Assembly: GCA_951394405.1 (NCBI GenBank)
Contig: OX596344.1
Coordinates: 682,001-746,000 of the forward strand
Direction: 5' to 3'
DNA length: 64,000 nt
Source: Coprinellus micaceus
Taxonomy: Eukaryota > Basidiomycota > Agaricomycetes > Agaricales > Psathyrellaceae
A model generated the notes under the pieces. That model searched no databases. It had not been told where the DNA came from and was given only the letters and a program-made list of their open reading frames with translations. Below, piece after piece: positions 1 to 12,234 of the stretch (its first letter is position 1; each line of letters begins with the position of its first letter). Made by a program: the position numbers and the translations under genes.

Positions 1-1659
1 CGTGATTGCCAATGGAACGCCGGTTGCAGTGATGATGAGGAGATGATCGATTCCAGGGTTGTCGCGTGACTCTCGGACCCCGATCGAAAACTCAGGTGGC
101 ATGGGCGCTTGTTTTTTGGGACCGCATGCTACCCATAGTCCTGGGAAGGATGTTGTAGGGTCATCCCCACCCCATCTTCGTATGAAAAACGGCCCAGCTA
201 TTAGTGCTCCCCCACATCGGACGCCCCCAGATCCTGCCAGAACCCTGAATCCCCTCTGAGCCTTCATGCTCAACTTGTTCTTGGACCCCAATTAAGTAGC
301 AAATGGAGATCGTCCCGGATCTATGTGTGTTTCTTGGCCAAGGATCCCTCGTCGGGGTCTGCGTATTTTATCCGGGTTGATTTCCCAGAGACGAGGGCTC
401 AGATCATGAAAGCTCGCCTTGAACTGGATGCCTAGGGAGGATAGCTTGTCAATGGAAGGTTCATCTGTACGGGCTCACGACACTGGCGTATCTATGGCGC
501 CACCGTGACTCCAAGAAAACTTTTTCTGGTAGCGCGTAACTGTAACTTTGACCGACTGCCAGAACCTCGGTGTTTTCCTGAGGCACCTGAGATTAAACCT
601 CCATAGGAAGGGGAATAAGAGAGATCCTGGATATAGCTGACCCAGCGTCCCAAATTTCAAGTCGAGAAATTTATGGGAAAGTGCGCGACGAATGAGTTTT
701 GGACCTGTTCCAACTTGAGAAGTCGGAGGTCGACTATCCGTTCATATTCCCGACTGAACCTCGACAATGAGCAGCGCAACGACGTTCTCTTGTCATATGG
801 AAGAGGAGAACTGGAGTGAGGGGTCGAACAACCCCCCTCCCTTTCTTAGCGGTGGTGAAAGAGAGAGAGAGAGACGAAGGTTGAACTCGCTGAGCGCTGC
901 GCGTCGAAAATAGTTCTCACGGCTTGTTCTGGCTGATAGGCGCCCAAACTTAGGGGCTTCCATCGATCAGTGGGACCCTGGTTACACAACCATACTCTGA
1001 GTCTAACAATCGAGGATGTCCTCCAACAGGCCTTCAAAGCCCACCCACTCCTAAAGCCCCCATAAGGCCAGAACAGGGGAGATTCGAGCCAACAAAGCCC
1101 CACTGGAATAACCGGACTCTGGACCCCGGCTATAGCTAGGTAAAATCCGCGTCGTTTAGCGTGAGTACCCTCTCGAGGCTGCCCAAAGTCCTTGGGCGCC
1201 TATTACTATGTCTTGTCTCTTCATTGGCCCGCTCAACAGGGGCAAAATCCCCCAATTAAATGCCGAATTGATGCCGTGCCTTAAGATAGCCCAGGACCCC
1301 TCTAGAGCCGCCGAACTCGTTCTTGACCTGATTCCAGCCCATTCAAGACCGACTAACGTACGGTCTATTCAATAAAGAGATGTGACTTTCCAGTTTCATC
1401 ACATTCTGTAGTCTCATGACATTCAACCCTCAGGTGGTCAAGGTCATGAGGCTGGGTATGTCCAGACCACGGCCATGGTAGTCGCGCTCTGACCCCGAGC
1501 CTTTATATCTGGGTTCGAAGCCAACCATGGAATCCCCACATTCGACCACCCACTTCTTCTGACCATCGTCGCTTCCGCCTGCACACCAGGCCTACTACCG
1601 TTTCGAGTCCGCGCCCGGCCCACTACCCCACCAGCTCCACCATCTCTACCATCTCTACC
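1..1659. other. No gene recognised; left-edge intergenic DNA
   Basis: No open frame here shows a recognisable domain or a coherent exon-intron chain on either strand. A short GA-dinucleotide run lies near 860-875. Two copies of the recurrent motif GGGCGCYTA occur, at 937-945 (minus) and 1194-1202 (plus). The last roughly 100 bases are pyrimidine-rich (repeated CATCTCTAC) and are probably the 5' leader of the next gene. Confidence 0.5.
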
Positions 1660-2009
1660 ATGTCGTCCCTTGCTACTGTTGGCTTGAGGAGCGCTCGTCC
1701 TGCTCTGAAGAACGTCAGGACCGTCGGACGTCGCTACGCACACGCAGATCCCAACTACGTATGTGGTGCTCTTCTCTTCTCATTTCTCCACACCGACGTC
1801 TCTTGATCAGAACATGCCCTTCAACTACACAACGACAAGCCGGAGAGCCTTCGCCATCAAGGCCGGTGCCTTCATGGGCTTCGGATTCGCGATCCCCTTC
1901 GTTGCCATCTGGTGGGGCTGGTGAGTACCGTCGACCATCTACATCCTCCTCCGATTCTAACTGGGACTCTAGGAACCGCCCCGGAGGACTCAACAACCCT
2001 ATCAACTAG
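1660..2009 (+). CDS. COX8: Cytochrome c oxidase subunit VIIc-type (yeast Cox8 family)
   Basis: This encodes a small nuclear-encoded subunit of mitochondrial complex IV. Three exons are read: 1660-1758, 1811-1920 and 1973-2009, with introns GTATGT...CAG and GTGAGT...TAG. The spliced protein is about 81 residues. It has an Arg/Ser/Ala-rich N-terminus without acidic residues (mitochondrial presequence), then NMPFNY, matching the family's N-[LM]-P-F entry motif. One membrane helix (GFGFAIPFVAIWW) follows, then a short tail NRPGGLNNPIN. Size and motif order match COX7C of animals and Cox8 of yeast. The start is the first ATG giving the presequence. The gene converges on the minus-strand desaturase downstream. 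It is a single-copy housekeeping gene with nothing abnormal. Confidence 0.88.
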
Positions 2010-2268
2010 ACGCGTGCTAGATCTGCTAGACGCCTCATGGCATCAACCCCAGACACTTCAGCATGAGCCATGGACGATTCGAGGACAATATCCAGCAATG
2101 TAAATTATATCATGTACATGTATACCACTTATCCAAACTATTTAATTCATCAGTCGTGCGCAACAGCCGACCCCAGTCCATGGGCTATGTGCTAGAGGTC
2201 GTAAGGGAAGGGTGGAGCGCCGGTCGTCAATGAGGGGAGGGATATCACTTTGCGGGAGTCTTCCGAAC

Positions 2269-3818
2269 CTAGTCCGCAGAGGACCTTTTCACTGGATCAC
2301 ATTCAAGAACGCGTAAAGGCCTTCCATCTTTGTTTTTGTAGAACACAACGTCACCGTCATCTTCGATGAAGCAACACTGTGAGAACGAGCGGTAGAGTGC
2401 TCGGAACGAATTCTGGACAAATAACGGCTTCAGGATGGGCGGTTGCGAGAGCCAATCCAGGGGAGCGTACCGTTGAGTCGTAGTTATAGTCGTCCTTGAG
2501 GACGGTTTTGATAGCCTCTGTTACGTACGGCTGGTTATCTGCAGCTCATGAGACGTGGAGGCGATATAATTGAAAGACGAACTCACAGAAAGGAATATTG
2601 GAGAAAAGGTGGTGAGCAACATGGTCGTGCGAGACATTGTGGAGGAAGAAACGACCCATCCACCCTAGAAGGGGTCGGTCCACTGTCGCAACCGCGCCGC
2701 GCACGAACGACCACGCCTTTCCGCGATAGTGGGGAAGAGTGGGGTCCGAGTGATGCAGGAAGGTGAGCATCACAATCCAGTGGTTGGTGAGCTAGAAAAT
2801 CATGAGCTCCGTAGGCCACGGACCATAGGGATGGGGCGTACGAGGTAGGGCACGAAATAGAAGTAGAAGAAATTGCTGAACCCGACGTGTCTTATCCAGA
2901 TGGAGAGGATGAGGAGCATGGTACAGAGGCCAACATTTGATGCGATGATCTTTGTTCGTTCATGAGGTTTGAAAAGGGCAGAGGAAGGCTTGAAATGCTG
3001 GTAGAAGTGAGACTACGGCCTAAAATATCAAAAAGAATGGCTTACGTTTGTTCCTGGTGGATACGAAGGGTTGCCTTGGATGTTGGTGGAGAGGTACCAT
3101 TGCCATCCGATCATCTGCATCGCAAACATCCGAAGGAACGTGTAGATTGGGGTCTCTTCAAAGACCTCACGGTAGTCAGCAAGGTGGGTTGTGTGTTCTG
3201 CTGGGAGCGCATAATCGGACCGAGTTTTAGGGAGGTAATTCTCGTCACGCTCGAGGGAGCTGGTGGCTTTGTGATGAGCCTGGTGGGTCGATCGCCAAGC
3301 GTAGTAGGGAACCAGCAGGGCCTGTGATAAATGTCAGCGTGGTCGGCACCGCCGGAAGGTGTGGCTTACAGTATGGAAAGTGAACCCGATAACATGGTTG
3401 AGCCATGAGATGGAGACGAGGGTACCGTGACCAGCTTCATGCGCCAGGCACCAGCACCCGGAGAATGTGAGGCTTTGGAAAAGCCAATATGTGGACCACA
3501 AGATGGGCCGCAAAAGGAAGGGCACGAGGGGAGATGTCTGCCAGTTGGCCCTGATGAAAGGGTCGATCCGGCTCGCCAGCTCGTAGAGTAACAGGACCAA
3601 GGCAAGGTCCCGGAAGACAAAGATGAGGCCTCGGAACGTGCTTTTCTGGAACAAATGCTTTGGCACTACCGCTCGTATCTCAGCCAGAATAATCTTGGAG
3701 AAGATATATCAGTCTGGTCGCCCCATCGCACATTTATCCAACTGCGTACCTGGGGTGGCTTGAAAGGCGTCTTCGTACGCCGAACGTACTCAGGACTGTC
3801 TTGAAAAAGAGAGGGCAT
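2269..3818 (-). CDS. Delta-12-type fatty acid desaturase (copy 1)
   Basis: This is a membrane-bound acyl-lipid desaturase of the ER. Enzymes of the family convert oleate to linoleate using a di-iron centre held by three histidine boxes. Seven exons were read on the minus strand: 3818-3750, 3693-3370, 3321-3046, 2997-2842, 2791-2587, 2538-2471 and 2412-2269, giving about 413 residues. Box 1 is HEAGH (exon 2), box 2 HQAHH (exon 3) and box 3 HVAHH (exon 5). Several hydrophobic stretches lie between the boxes, and the C-terminus has the family's acidic stretch (FIEDDGDVVFY). All splice sites are GT-AG and the frame is open, so the gene looks functional. HEAGH instead of the usual HECGH, and a diverged segment before box 3, mark it as an unusual paralogue. 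Substrate and regiospecificity cannot be read from the sequence. It diverges from a second desaturase 1.5 kb away. Confidence 0.88.
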
Positions 3819-5313
3819 CTTGAAGCGAGGGATGTGGACTGGAATACCGCAAAGGGGCTTTCGCCTTTTAACAATACTCCGTTTGGGTGGGGGTTCCTTA
3901 CCATACTATACGCCCCCTCGATGATACTTCTCTTCGGCTACAACCGCCTCCCGCGATATCTTGGAGAAGAAGAGGATCTTCCTCCACCAAATCCCTTTCA
4001 TTCACTTCCACCAAGGGGATCTAGATGGGGAATGCGGCGTGTTGAGCCCCCCAGGCATCAAAGCCCTGATAGTCCATGCTTCCATCGGCTGGTATTGGTA
4101 TTGGGCGCTATAACTGAGGACGTCAGCAGGCGTTCTGCTATTCGTGCAGAAGGAAGCCCCTACAAATTTCATTGGACCACCTTGAGGGCTGGTTGGTCAG
4201 AGTCGTCTACGTCGGGAGTTTCAACTGTCAACGCATTCCAATGCAAAGATGGATCCCATGACCTACGGGAGTGTGTTCGTGGGCGTTCGCAGGTTCCGAC
4301 AAGGGCTTAGAACCTGGAAACGCCGCATTCCTTTTCGGAAGTGTATGGCTGCGCATGGTCGCCACACTGAAATGCAATGACAACCAGGTGAAGAGTCTCG
4401 GAGGTCGATGAAATTCCCCTTGGCATGTCCTCGGTCAAGCCCTCGTATCACATCGCTCGTCTGCTTCGAACGGGAGCCTGGGTGGCATGAAACGGCGTAG
4501 GCAAAGGGAGAGGTGGATCACCTAATACGAGGAATCCAAGAATCAGAATCGGAGGAAGGGCCATCGCGAATCGGTCGGCAGCAAGTGTTAAGTCCAGAGT
4601 CAAGGTGTGCAACCAAATTGACGTCACGCGAACTCGTGGGTGTAGGATTTTAATCTCAGTTTGGTTCGAATGTCGACATATACATTCCTTGCAACTCGCC
4701 GCCATCGCCACTATAGACCCGTAGGTTAACGCGCAGAGGGGCCGAACGAAGGATGGCCATTCGCCACATACACAAGAATTCTCGGAAGGCAAGGCCGAAC
4801 CTGCGACTCCAAGTTATCATCGTCCTGGTTGGTCAAATTGCTCGGCACGCTCATTAGCATTTTGTCCTCGAATTTCCTTCTGTGTCGAGCTGTCAACGAA
4901 GCCCTGGATTATGTACCGCGAAGGGTAACTTATTCAGTACCGTCTTCCACCTTGTGAAATTCAAAAGCATTCTTGGCTGAACTTGGTCCACACAGATCTG
5001 CATATGCTCAAAGGAGAACATATTCCGTGCTCCCTTCGACGCAGTCGAGCACCGTCCCGCGCTTACGCTTCCCGAGGGAAGACGAAATGCCCCTCAGAAG
5101 TTGATAACAGCATGGGAACGAGGTTTTAGTATACTCCATCAAGCACGCGCACCGATTCACTGCGGCGATAGTCCAAACGGACGGGGTCCATACGCGCAGA
5201 TAAATACTCCCTTTGGCTAAGGTGTGGAAGTCAGCTCGCTAGGTAAGGACGCTGACTCTCCTCACCTCTCTCTACACGAATCTAAAGCCCTCTCTCACGT
5301 CTCACTCCTCTCA
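3819..5313. promoter_or_regulatory. Shared intergenic region between divergent desaturases
   Basis: About 1.5 kb separates the two desaturase start codons, so it must hold both promoters. Open frames inside (for example around 3801-4310) show no recognisable domain. The right 100 bases before ATG 5314 are rich in CTCTC and CCTC, typical of a basidiomycete 5' leader. I could not identify a specific operator. Confidence 0.45.
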
Positions 5314-7155
5314 ATGGCTTTACCTTCATATGGCGTTGAGTTGGACGAAGTCCTTACATTCACGCCAATGACTTGGTGTGTTTCGCATCCGTCTCGAAGC
5401 GTTGACCCTCGTCGAACCCCTCTTTAGGTCACTGAAGGAAATCCGCAACGCCATCCCGCGAGAGCTCTTTGTTCGCGACACTCGGCGATCCTTGTTGTAC
5501 CTTGTGCGAGACTTGCTCTTGTTCGCGTTCGCGTGGTGTATCGCACTCCGTTTCGATGTGTTCTTTCAAAACCCTGCTGTCCAATTGGCATTGACGCCTA
5601 CGGGTGCCATGATCTGCTGGTGGGGCGCCTGGATGGCATAGTACGTGCTTCCATGCGCGTCCTTTTGCCTTTTATCATTAACCTCTTTATAGCTGGTGGT
5701 TTCAAGGCTTGATAGTTACGGGCATCTGGGTCATTGGACACGAGGTACGTGTCAGTCGGAGGCAAGCGTAAAGAAATCTTGTTTAACCTTCTCGGTAGTG
5801 TGGACATGGCGCCTTCTCTGATCACAGGGTTCTCAACGACGCCCTCGGTTTCGTGAGTGGATTTTCCCTTTGACTGCAGATCCGCCAATCGTTTCATCAT
5901 ACCCTCTCTGAAAGGTCCTACATACCCTTCTTTGGACGCCCTACTTCTCCTGGAAAATCTCTCACCACCGCCACCATTGTAATCACGCCTCCATGGAACG
6001 CGACGAAGTCTACGTCCCGAAGACCCGCGAGGACCTTGGAATTCCCGATGGGCCCAGCCACAAGATCGACTGGGACGAAGTCTTTGGGGATACGCCGATT
6101 TATACGCTCTTGATGCTGATCCGCCAGGAACTTCTCGCATTCCCGGCCTACCTGTGTAAGCTTAACTTCGCCAACCTCTCGGTTCCTTCCCGTGCTTCGT
6201 TCCGCGTCGAGGGAGCCATTTTGACTTATGCTCACCCAACTTTGTCTCTCTCTCCGACTGTAGTGTACAATGTCTCGGGGCAGAAGCATTACCCCAAGTA
6301 TACGAACCACTTCAACCGTGAGTGCCCTTCGCACTGCTTCGGCACCGCCCCTTAATCATTTCCCCCTAGCCGGCTCCATTCTCTTCACCCAAGAGCAGAG
6401 GAATGTTGTCATCGCGTCCAACGCCGGTATCGCAGCCATGCTCTACGCCATGATCTCCGCTTCCTCGATTTTTAGCTTTGGCGCGGTAGTGAAATTCTAC
6501 GGGGTCCCCTGGTTGGCCCTGAATCATTGGTGTCTGTATTAGGCGCTCATCGACGCACGTTATTCACGATTGCTGACCTTTTAGTGCAGTCACGATGATC
6601 ACCTACCTTCAGCACACCGACGTCCAGCTCCCACACTATCGCGAGAAAGAGTGGAATTTCCAGCGTGGGGCTGCCGCGACGGCGGATAGGGACTTCCTGG
6701 GCTGGCAAGGTCGCTTCTTCCTTCATGATGTCGCACATTACCACGTCATTCACCATGTACGTCGCCATTAGCCGGTCTTCGTCATGCTTTCCTCACGAAT
6801 TCTGGCCCCCAGTTCTTCCCCAAGATGCCGTTCTGTAAGCTTATCTTTGCGATAGTTGTTGCCTGCGAGTGCTAACCGCCTACTCCCAGATCACGGGGCC
6901 GAGGCCACCAAGTACTTGCGGGCCTTCATCGGTGACCACTATGTTCGCGACGACGCACCAGTTTTCAAGGCCCTATGGCAGACCTACAACGACTGCCAGT
7001 TTGTTGACAACGAAGGTGGGGCACACCCGTACCAATGCCATGCCATTCCGCCTCTCAACGGCATTTAATTTCTAGGAGACGTTGTGTTTTACAGAAATAA
7101 GAAAGGCAAAGTCTCGCGTCGCTCGCTGGCCTCGAGAAGTTTGCCTCTCGATTAA
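5314..7155 (+). CDS. Delta-12-type fatty acid desaturase (copy 2)
   Basis: This is a second acyl-lipid desaturase, divergent from copy 1. Exons include 5314-5375, 5428-5640, 5693-5744, 5799-5852, 5915-6155, 6264-6317 and 6370-about 6540, followed by exons carrying box 3 and the C-terminus. The stop is at 7153-7155. Box 1 is HECGH, formed across an intron; box 2 is HHRHH; box 3 is HVIHH, within HYHVIHHFF. The N-terminus contains the family phrase WSLKEIRNAIP and the C-terminus GDVVFYRNK. Box 1 is canonical here, unlike copy 1, whereas box 3 carries I where A is usual and lacks the typical HLFS context. The junction at about 6540-6590 is the only one I could not settle. Family membership is clear; regiospecificity is not. 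Confidence 0.87.
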
Positions 7156-10100
7156 TTTTTAACCTTCAGGCCTCCAGGTCTCTTCGTTAGTGCTTTCCGT
7201 CGATATCATAATGTATCACAGTTCCTAGTTTCCTGCGATCATACCAGCTTCAAATCATGCCTCCTTGTCGCCTTCTTAGGTCGTGTGCCGATTCGGTCCG
7301 TGCGCCCTGGGCTGGACGATGATCGCGACGACGACTCATGATGCGCCTCGATGTGCCGGGAAGAGACATCGAATGCAGGTCCATGGTGCCCACTAAACCT
7401 CAATACACTAAAATAGTATTTTCCCGGCGTCCTAGGGCCGGGTTCTCGATTGCGAAATGGGTGAGTTGATCACCAAGTCGGTAGGAACTCGTCCGTCACT
7501 CAAACACCATCCCTCATCGTACCGCCATATCGGTCGGTTTAGTGCTTGATGAAAGGCTCCACGATGAGGGGGCCACGGCTCTTTACTATACATCGAGGAT
7601 TGACGACGCGGTGAGAGCTCTGGTGCAAGATAGCTCAATCATCCGTGAAGCACTGGCGTAATAATCGTCATCTTTAACCCCGCCTCAGTCGGTTTCGCTG
7701 TTAAATTTGGTAAATATCCAGAGGCATGGTCCGCCAAAGCCTCCGACTATTCCTTCTGGATTTTTTGGAGCCCCCCATGTCTCCGTTTATCAGAACGTAG
7801 CCACACCGATAGACAGGTCGTAGGTGGCCCTGCGGGTCGCGACCTTAGCTAATTGATCGTCCAACTCTTGTCAATGGAACCGGGAAAACACTATCCAAAT
7901 TGGAGGATCCTGTTCAATCTCGGATTACTGGCGGGGAGAAATGAGTCGAGATGTATTATAAGTCTACACCCTCCCACTATCGTACCACGTCACAAGCTCC
8001 CGCGAACAGCACGCTTACACCATCTCGGATATCGTGACATGTAGGGCTCCTCATCACCACCACATGCATCGCGGGGCTACTTCAGTCAATACCTTTCGCA
8101 CGAAAGGCTTTCTCAAGGTAATTTCACAGGGTAGGTACCACCTTATGAGCGAGATGATGTATTTGACGCTGGTGATGGTTCCAATGGTCCTGGAAAACAA
8201 CATGGTGACCAAACGACCGAACCTGTCTCTTAGGCGCCGCAAGGGCACATCGCACGAGCTAGCTCCATGAGCCATGGTCAACCTTCAGTTCGTTTTTAAC
8301 CCTATGCCCGGGCCCTTGCGTCGCATCCTCCAAAGCTGAGGTCCGAAGAATCCAACAAGATGCACTTTGTGAGGCACGCTCCGGCGACAACGCTTCGAGA
8401 ATATCGTCAAGGTCCCACCCTCATCTCCCGCATTCAAGGGGTAAAATGCAGGCCCCGGAAGCCTCACACGCTGCGTTTCGCCTTCAAAACCCGTCGGCCT
8501 ATCCTTGTGGCTGGTCACTTCGCAAATGACTTTCGAGTTCCGTGCTCATGTGTCGGGCGGTTAATAGTGAGACCCGCTTGATGGAAGCGGAACACTGGGG
8601 TGGCAGTCCAGGAGTGGTCAAGGCTTCGATACCTAGCAGAAGGCCGCCCTGAAAAGGGCACTTCTCGAAGTATACAACGTGTTCTTGTGGCTCCTATTCC
8701 CACCTTAATGACGTCCCGCCATTTGAAATGCGGGTACAAGTGGAGACAGAAAACGCTGGCGGGTCTTCGTATTTCAAATTTAATGCATGCGTATCAGAAC
8801 CGCTCCCTGTTGATGTACTTCCTTTTGCGCCTCTATGACTGCGCGACGAGGCGTTCCCGCTCGAGGACCCCTTGGAGGGTAAGAAGACCGGAGGTAGATA
8901 GAGTTCGGGGCCTCATTCATGAGCGTCCCGTCCCGGGTCTTGAACGTCGTTAGATGACTCGAGTAGTTACTCTCTGACAACAAATATGAGGCGTTCGCGA
9001 AAGGCTCAGCTTCTCTTCTCCCGTGCCAGTGGATTATGAAATCTGGGATTCTGGTATCCCAGAGCCTTGAGTCAAATCCATAAATCCGGGCGCGACGTGG
9101 GTTCAAGAACACATAAAGTGGGCGGGGGAAATTACAATCCAGCTAGTTCCAGGGTCAATGGTCTTGCCTATTGTGCACAAAGCGCCTGCCAGAGCGGGCG
9201 CTTAAATTCGTGGTTCGTTGCTGGGCCGGTTAGACAACCAGCAGGCTGGGTTTCACCTCTAGCCTCGTGGCCTTGCTAGCATACTGGAGCTACCGGGCTT
9301 CTGGGAAAGTCATATAAGAGCACTGTACGGTGGTGGAGGACAAGAGAGAGTTGGGAGACGACTCGAACTTCATTCCCAGTGCGGCAACTTCCGGCATCGG
9401 CATCACTCAACATCATCGGCATTTTGAGTACTAACGGTGTCGGTTCTTTCGTTCACTCCTCCATGACCTGGTCCGTGGTTAACTCTGCTGAAACGTTCCC
9501 TGAAGCTTTATGAATATATCTCGCGGCCGGTGATCGGCTGATAAGTGATTCGGCGAGGAAATTCGGATCCACTCGACGACAATAATCGGTAGGCAAGCTG
9601 GGACGGGACCCGGAGCTTGAGGTTGGGTGCATCTACGCGTTGGGTTTCTTACCTTGCTTGAAAAGATCGTACAATGGGCCAGCTGGCCGATGGGTGTGGG
9701 GGGCTCTGAACTCATGTGAGCACATTAACAATATTGTCTCTAATGATCTGACCCACCCTAATTCCTTCCGTAGGCTCAAATGGATACATGTGCTAGGTGC
9801 TCATAACACAAAGCGATTCTCTATCGGTTCCCTCGATATCGTGAAGTCCGTCGTTACGCCGTCTTTCTCCAGATTGGCCACTGATGTTACCCTTGTCATC
9901 TTTCATGAATGATTTCAGGCTTTCAGAACATATGAGACTGTTGCTCCTGAGCTACTCCTCGCCTATCTTGACTCTTTCTAGCACTGGGCACATTTGCTCT
10001 TCATTGACTCTGGAGTCTGGTCCTCTCTGGTCACGGTGAGCGACGCGACGTGTGGCGCGTGTGCGGGTGTGCGGCAGCAGGGTGGCGTGACCTGATTTCA

Positions 10101-10591
10101 ATTTGATCGGTGCGTCTCGGCTCCCACATGGCACCAGCGCGTCCAAATACGTGCCAAACAGCCATTGTCCTGTTTGACAGCGCCGCATTCGCTGTCGCGC
10201 TGCTATTGAGCGCCCGAGACAATGAAAAGCCACACAATGTCGTATCTGGGCACCCATTGTGACTGCCTCTTTCCAACAGGCTATTGACCAAAAGCTTAAA
10301 TATGTGTGGGTTTGGGGATACTGATTCTATAACAGGTTCATCCTGAAGATTTCCCAACAGCACATCTCCTAGATTCGTTCTTACGCCTCCCCCTCACGTC
10401 TCTTCTACGCCTTCGACATATCTTGAGGTGTGCTTCGCTTGCTTCTGCCTCCGGAACTGGACTCTGATTTTTCCTTCTTTGCAGGATTGTTTTGACTCTT
10501 CGTATTCACGTTTGTACTCTTCCACGCCAGGACTTCAGCCCATCGCACTTCACGAGCCTTATCGCTGGACGATTTCTTCTTCACATCTGCC
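7156..10591. other. 3.4 kb without a recognised gene
   Basis: No frame on either strand gives a domain or a chain of plausible exons. The open stretches are short and compositionally random. One copy of GGGCGCYTA lies at 9196-9204, with a partial inverted partner (AAGCGCC) some 20 bases upstream. The last 200 bases, rich in CTTC/CCTC, are probably the leader of the gene at 10592. No long inverted or tandem repeats were seen. This may be decayed transposon DNA, but I see no remnant that shows it. Confidence 0.4.
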
Positions 10592-11716
10592 ATGTCTACC
10601 AAGATCTCCTCCAGCATTAGCCAAGCCGTCGCCTTCTTGACTCGCCCCATCTCCTTCGTCCAAGATGCCTACATGATATTCGCTCTCCAAACTATTCTTC
10701 GTTCGGCCATCCTGGCTGCCTTTACTGCTGCCCCCAGCAAGCGCCTGGTCATGACCTTCACGCCCGACATGCCTCCTCGCCCAATCTGGGCGGCCTGCAT
10801 TGCCACCGGAATCGAGTGGATCGAGTGGATTCAGTTCTTCGGACAGCAGGAGTTTGACCTCATCATCGAGGAAACCAGCGTCGTCGCACGCTACCACGGC
10901 GCCTCCGCTGGGTCCGTCACGATCTGGAGGGCACCTCAACTCGATGACGCCAAGCGCTTTCTCCTTGCCAGCCTCGCCGTTCATGACGTTGCTCGGGTTC
11001 CTATCCGCAAATTTGGACAGAAGGTCGCCACCAGCCCCGCTCCCAACGGCCCCTCTCGCAGTCGCATCGTCATTCCTACGGTCTCTCTCAATCTCTCTTC
11101 TCAGCGTACCCTTGCTCAGCAGCTCATCGCTTCCGATGACGACTCTGACACCGAGGAATTGTTCGCCATGATCTCAAAGACCTCCATCATCTCCCCTACT
11201 CCTACCAAGGTCCAGTTCCCTGTCAGCATCTCAGTACCTCCCTCCCCAATATCTTCCCCCGAACCTTCCGAGAGCTCCCGCCCAAGCTCACGGACGTCGA
11301 CCCTCTCGTCGTGCTTCAGCGATCGAGGTAGCCTCTCGTCCGCGTCCACTTCTACTTCCGTCTCCTTCGAGTCCATCGAATCCGAGAAGCAGGCTGGTTC
11401 CGATATCTACGTCGACCGAGGCAAGAAGGACAAGACCAAGTACCTTTACCAAGGTGGGGTGAGCAGCACCCTGACCGGCGGTGTCATGCTCGGCCGTCCC
11501 TCAAAACAAGCCCAGGCCGCTCCGAAGGCCCCGAGGCTCAGGCAGGCTCCCTTCGTCGCTCCTAGACCACCTGCTCAACAACAGCAGCCCAAGTACAGGG
11601 CTCCCGTCGGCGGCAGGAATGGCGCCACCCAGTACGCCACCGGCGCTAATGCACCTTCTTGGAGCCGCGCCCCCGCCGCCACTGCTGTCGGCACCGGCAG
11701 CTTCAGGCGCTTCTAA
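10592..11716 (+). CDS. Uncharacterised basidiomycete protein with disordered C-terminal half
   Basis: A single uninterrupted frame of 374 residues, preceded by a pyrimidine-rich leader. Residues 1-50 are rather hydrophobic (FVQDAYMIFALQTILRSAILAAF). Residues about 55-130 form a compact-looking segment with a repeated IEWIEWIQFF patch. From about 175 onward the chain is disordered: an acidic DDDSDTEE stretch, then long Ser/Pro/Thr runs. Near residue 275 a conserved-looking block reads VDRGKKDKTKYLYQGGV and is followed by LTGGVMLG. The end is rich in Ala, Pro, Gln and Gly. I know this YLYQGG...LTGGVMLG block only from unnamed agaricomycete proteins and cannot assign a function. Codon use is C/G-biased at third positions, as expected of a well-expressed gene. 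The lack of introns is unusual for this window. Confidence 0.75.
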   Translation: MSTKISSSISQAVAFLTRPISFVQDAYMIFALQTILRSAILAAFTAAPSKRLVMTFTPDMPPRPIWAACIATGIEWIEWIQFFGQQEFDLIIEETSVVARYHGASAGSVTIWRAPQLDDAKRFLLASLAVHDVARVPIRKFGQKVATSPAPNGPSRSRIVIPTVSLNLSSQRTLAQQLIASDDDSDTEELFAMISKTSIISPTPTKVQFPVSISVPPSPISSPEPSESSRPSSRTSTLSSCFSDRGSLSSASTSTSVSFESIESEKQAGSDIYVDRGKKDKTKYLYQGGVSSTLTGGVMLGRPSKQAQAAPKAPRLRQAPFVAPRPPAQQQQPKYRAPVGGRNGATQYATGANAPSWSRAPAATAVGTGSFRRF

Positions 11717-12234
11717 ATTGGATCCTCCTCCTTGACGATCGTCCCTTCCTAGTATTCTCTGTTTCGGATTTGCTTGATGCATCCCTTCTACGCATTCGTC
11801 TATGCCTCAATTAAGGTGCTCTTTGTCTATTTCGCTTTCACGACCTCCGAACTCGCTTTCGATGTCCGTGGGATGACCACTATGCTCGTGTGCATCCCTC
11901 TACTTCGTCTCCGTCCTTCCTCTTAGACCTTCTCTTCGAATTCTCTGCGCTCTATCCTCATTTGTATCACTAGCTTGTATAACTTGGCATGTACCCACTT
12001 CGACGACCCTGGACGTGCCGCTCTTCTCTCGTATCCCTTTTGTAGCATTACTCACCCATATATCCCACAAAGGGGCATTCCTTCTAGTTACTCTTCTAAT
12101 TATTCTATCTTCGCTTCACACCTCGAAGTTCCAAGTCATGAATGTGCCACAGGCGCATTTGTTGTAGCCAGCCTTAGCTCAATACAAACTCCCCCAACTA
12201 CAACGTCTATATCGCGGTCACTCCGTCGTGCAAA
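11717..12234. other. Convergent 3' intergenic region
   Basis: This holds the 3' untranslated DNA of the plus-strand gene ending at 11716 and of the minus-strand BOL2 gene ending at 12235. It is T/C-rich with several short AT stretches. No further coding frame is convincing. Confidence 0.4.

Noticed and set aside
855..880. GA-dinucleotide run
   Set aside because: Short simple repeat without further context.
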